This document shows, in pieces, positions 6,704-8,457 of a DNA stretch of 8,457 bases (positions are counted from its first letter, which is position 1; each line of letters opens with the position of its first letter). The DNA is taken from the NCBI GenBank assembly GCA_041179465.1, contig JBEGTJ010000068.1:1-8457 (forward strand), read 5' to 3'. The translations under genes and the position numbers were made by a program. This DNA is from TMED14 sp041179465 (GTDB lineage Bacteria; Bacteroidota; Bacteroidia; Flavobacteriales; Schleiferiaceae). The notes beneath the pieces are model-generated. The model was given only the letters and a program-made list of their open reading frames with translations. It made no database searches and was not told the origin of the DNA.

Positions 6704-7003
6704 ATGGAAAAGCGACGCATTATCGTTGACTATAAGAATATTACCTCGGACCAGCTGTCGCTGATCACCGATCGTTACCCGGAGGGTTTTGCGCCCGAAG
6801 ACATGATTTCGTTCAAAAATTCCAAAGGAGAGACCGTTCGCGCGGTGCCTTTGGAGACCGAAGACACCAAATACCTCTTCAAAGTTTCGATCGAAATGGA
6901 GCGGCGCATGGAAGCCTTCATGGACGAAGACGACGACAGCGAACCCGCCTCCGACGAGGACGCCGCCCCTGAGGCCGACGTCGCCGAAGACCTCGACGAC
7001 TAA
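6704..7003 (+). CDS. Small conserved-looking protein with strongly acidic C-terminal tail
   Basis: This 99-residue protein has no family that I can name. Residues 1-70 look folded, with alternating hydrophobic positions (MEKRRIIVDYKNITSDQL, then a TKYLFKVSIEME segment). Residues 74-99 are a low-complexity tail in which 15 of 26 residues are Asp or Glu, with no basic residue. Proteins with a similar start (MEKR, I/V-rich, DYK) and an acidic end occur as hypothetical proteins in Bacteroidota, by memory only. There is no signal peptide or membrane segment, so a cytosolic location is likely. It begins nine bases after the deoxyhypusine synthase stop with no promoter between and ends just before an intrinsic terminator, so it is the last gene of that transcript. 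Base composition and codon use resemble its neighbours, supporting real coding. A role in polyamine metabolism is only suggested by position. Confidence 0.8.
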   Translation: MEKRRIIVDYKNITSDQLSLITDRYPEGFAPEDMISFKNSKGETVRAVPLETEDTKYLFKVSIEMERRMEAFMDEDDDSEPASDEDAAPEADVAEDLDD

Positions 7004-7025
7004 CCCGCCTCCCGCACCTTTTTGG

Positions 7026-7057
7026 AATCCGGCTCGGTTGCGGGCTGGATTTTTTTT
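7026..7057 (+). terminator. Intrinsic terminator of the speA-dhs transcript
   Basis: AATCCGGCTCG (7026-7036) pairs with CGGGCTGGATT (7041-7051) over 11 positions, with two G-U wobbles and a GTTG loop. A run of T continues to 7057. It starts 22 bases after the stop of the small acidic protein. The upstream flank lacks the A-run needed for it to work on the opposite strand, so it does not serve dprA. Confidence 0.88.
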
Positions 7058-7241
7058 GGCTGACTGGCTGACTGGCTGACTGGCTAACTAGCTAACTGGT
7101 TAATTGGCTAACTGGTTAATTAGCTAATCGGCTAGTTAGCCAGTCAGCTAATCGGCTCGTCAGCTAATCGGCTAGTCAGCTAATCGGCTAATTGGCTAGT
7201 TAGCTAGTTGGCTAATTGGCTAGTCGGCTAATTGGCTAGCT
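7058..7241. repeat. 23-unit 8-bp tandem array with RRYY rhythm
   Basis: Twenty-three 8-bp units run without a gap for 184 bp. The first three are identical GGCTGACT; later units vary around GGCTAATT, AGCTAATC and GGCTAGTC. Position 2 is G in every unit. Almost all differences are transitions, so 45 of 46 tetranucleotides keep the pattern purine-purine-pyrimidine-pyrimidine; the one break is CGTC in unit 13 (7158-7161). A 16-bp higher-order unit is visible, with AGCTAATC followed by GGCTNNTY at 7122, 7146, 7162 and 7178, and GGCTAATT followed by GGCTAGNY at 7186, 7210 and 7226. Period 8 and many TAA and TAG triplets rule out coding. The array fills the gap between the plus-strand terminator and the dprA stop, six bases from the latter. 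RRYY is its own complement class, so the array can pair with itself in many registers. Confidence 0.95.
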
Positions 7242-7247
7242 GCGCGA

Positions 7248-8294
7248 TTAGCGGCGGTGGTAGGATCCGCCTCGGGCGTAGGCGCGGCTGGTCCAAACGA
7301 GTTCTGCGAGGGCTGAAAGGACGTGTTCGGTGCTGAGGCCGGTGGCGTGCTGCAGTTCTTCGACGCGGCGGGGGCCGTCTAAGGCTTGGAGCACGGCGGC
7401 GAGGTGTCCACTTAAGGGCTTCAGTTCCTTGGCGGGGCTTCGGGCGGACCAGCCTAGGTGGGCCATGACCTGTTCGGGGTGAAGGGCCATTTGGGCGACG
7501 TGGTCGGCAATCAGGCTGAGGCATCCTTGGCTGTGGACGTCGTGCACCCGCCCCGGGAGGGCAAAAACGCTGCGGTCGTATCCGTTGGCCAGTTTGGCGG
7601 TGATGGAGGCGCCGCTTTGCATGGAGGCCTCCACGACGAGCACGGCGTCGCAAAGGCCGGCGATGATGCGGTTGCGTTTGGGAAAGTGGCCCGCACGGGC
7701 CGGAACGCCGAAGGGCCATTCAGAGATCCAGGCGCCACCCGACTGCAGGATGCGCTCGGCGAGCCGCGCGTTGGCGCGCGGCTGCGCGGCGTCGAGGCCG
7801 TGGGCCAGCACCGCCCAGGTCGGAAGCCCCGACCGCAAGGCCTCGCCGTGGGCGGCCGCGTCGATGCCCAGGGCAAGCCCGCTGACGATCGTGGGTTGGG
7901 CCGCCCCGAGCGCGTGCACCCAAAACTCCGTGTGGAGCAGGCCGTCGGGAGTGGGCGATCGGGTTCCGACCACCGAAAGCACGCGGTCGCTTTCTTCGAG
8001 CGTTCCGCGCACAAAAAGCAACGGCGGCGGGTCGTTCGTGTGGGCGAGCCGCTGCGGGTACTCGGGCGCCTCAAGGGGGATGCACCGAATTCCGTGGTCG
8101 GCGTGCTGCTGCACCATGCGCCGCACCTCGTGGAGCTGGTGCATGACGGTCTTGTTCCAGCGCCCGGGAATGTGCTGCGATTCCTGCTGAAAGTCGGCCA
8201 ACGTCGGCGCCAGTTGCCGCAGCCAAGTGAGGGGTTGTTTGTGCTCGGCCTCAATCAGGCGGAGCGCAAGAAGGTATTCGTGTTCTTCGGTCAT
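7248..8294 (-). CDS. dprA: DNA processing protein DprA (Smf)
   Basis: This 348-residue cytosolic protein binds incoming single-stranded DNA during natural transformation and loads RecA. An N-terminal helical region (about 1-70) precedes the Rossmann-like DprA core. The core shows VVGTRSPTPDG (108-118), VSGLALGIDAAAHGEAL (137-153), GHFPKRNRIIAGLCDAVLVVEA (202-223), SGASITA (227-233) and ALPG (245-248). A C-terminal winged-helix domain, as in many DprA proteins, covers about 296-345. Length fits the family. The ATG at 8294 (MTEEHEYLLALRLIEAEHK) is chosen. The longer frame to 8447 is antisense to the tRNA gene and gives the well-known spurious peptide MEIVGVEPTTSCM. No Shine-Dalgarno sequence is present. 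It converges with the polyamine cluster and has no terminator of its own: the RRYY array starts six bases after its stop. Confidence 0.95.
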   Translation of the reverse strand: MTEEHEYLLALRLIEAEHKQPLTWLRQLAPTLADFQQESQHIPGRWNKTVMHQLHEVRRMVQQHADHGIRCIPLEAPEYPQRLAHTNDPPPLLFVRGTLEESDRVLSVVGTRSPTPDGLLHTEFWVHALGAAQPTIVSGLALGIDAAAHGEALRSGLPTWAVLAHGLDAAQPRANARLAERILQSGGAWISEWPFGVPARAGHFPKRNRIIAGLCDAVLVVEASMQSGASITAKLANGYDRSVFALPGRVHDVHSQGCLSLIADHVAQMALHPEQVMAHLGWSARSPAKELKPLSGHLAAVLQALDGPRRVEELQHATGLSTEHVLSALAELVWTSRAYARGGSYHRR

Positions 8295-8332
8295 GCGACC
8301 AAGGTCCGATGCGGATTTTCGCCGAGTCGGTT

Positions 8333-8341
8333 CAAAACGTA
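8333..8341 (-). promoter_or_regulatory. Possible dprA promoter (TACGTTTTG)
   Basis: The minus strand reads TACGTTTTG, the -7 consensus TAnnTTTG with one extra T, about 38 bases before the dprA ATG. No TTG at -33 is seen. A short inverted repeat, AAACG (8335-8339) with CGTTT (8348-8352), overlaps it and lies between the divergent dprA and tRNA promoters. Confidence 0.3.
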
Positions 8342-8354
8342 AGCAAGCGTTTAT

Positions 8355-8362
8355 TACCTTTG
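8355..8362 (+). promoter_or_regulatory. tRNA-Ala promoter, -7 element TACCTTTG
   Basis: TACCTTTG matches the Bacteroidota -7 consensus exactly and ends ten bases before the first base of the mature tRNA. It is the same octamer as at typA and speA. The -33 region (around 8331-8335) has only a TTC. Confidence 0.7.
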
Positions 8363-8372
8363 CCGTCCACTT

Positions 8373-8446
<74 letters not shown>

Positions 8447-8457
8447 CGGAGTGTAAA

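Noticed and set aside
7058..7241. CRISPR array
   Set aside because: The repeat is a contiguous 8-bp tandem without unique spacers, and no cas genes are present.
7058..7241. Coding repeat or phase-variation tract within a gene
   Set aside because: All frames contain frequent TAA and TAG, the period is not a multiple of three, and both flanking genes end outside the array.

Overview
The window reads as a compact piece of a Bacteroidota chromosome, probably an aquatic, relatively GC-rich member of the Flavobacteriia or a neighbouring class; the lineage below phylum is a guess. Three things point there. First, start codons lack Shine-Dalgarno sequences. Second, copies of the Bacteroidota -7 promoter element TAnnTTTG sit just upstream of start codons or RNA starts: typA, speA, the deoxyhypusine-synthase-like gene, tRNA-Ala and the left-edge gene. 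Third, the gene content fits, with a short SpeA-type decarboxylase beside a bacterial deoxyhypusine synthase homologue.

Left part (1-4074, minus strand). A SulP anion transporter with a C-terminal STAS domain is followed after 21 bp by a beta-carbonic anhydrase. This two-gene unit looks like a bicarbonate uptake and interconversion module. The translational GTPase gene typA/bipA follows with its own promoter. At the extreme left edge, a promoter-like site and the first 15 codons of another minus-strand gene run off the window.

Middle (4075-7057, plus strand). A 154-bp divergent intergenic region carries a 10-bp direct repeat spaced 33 bp apart. It leads into a polyamine cluster: an arginine decarboxylase-like PLP enzyme, a deoxyhypusine synthase family protein with its own near-perfect TTG-N19-TAnnTTTG promoter, and a small protein with a very acidic tail. 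The plus-strand unit ends at a strong intrinsic terminator.

Right part (7058-8457). Between the convergent ends of the plus-strand cluster and dprA lies the most unusual element: 23 contiguous 8-bp units (184 bp) that almost never break a purine-purine-pyrimidine-pyrimidine rhythm. It is followed by dprA (minus strand), a divergent promoter region, and a tRNA-Ala(GGC) on the plus strand.

The genes are mostly housekeeping. The parts most worth following up are the RRYY tandem array, the deoxyhypusine synthase homologue with changed active-site positions beside a short SpeA and without agmatinase, and the operator-like repeats in the speA and dhs promoters.
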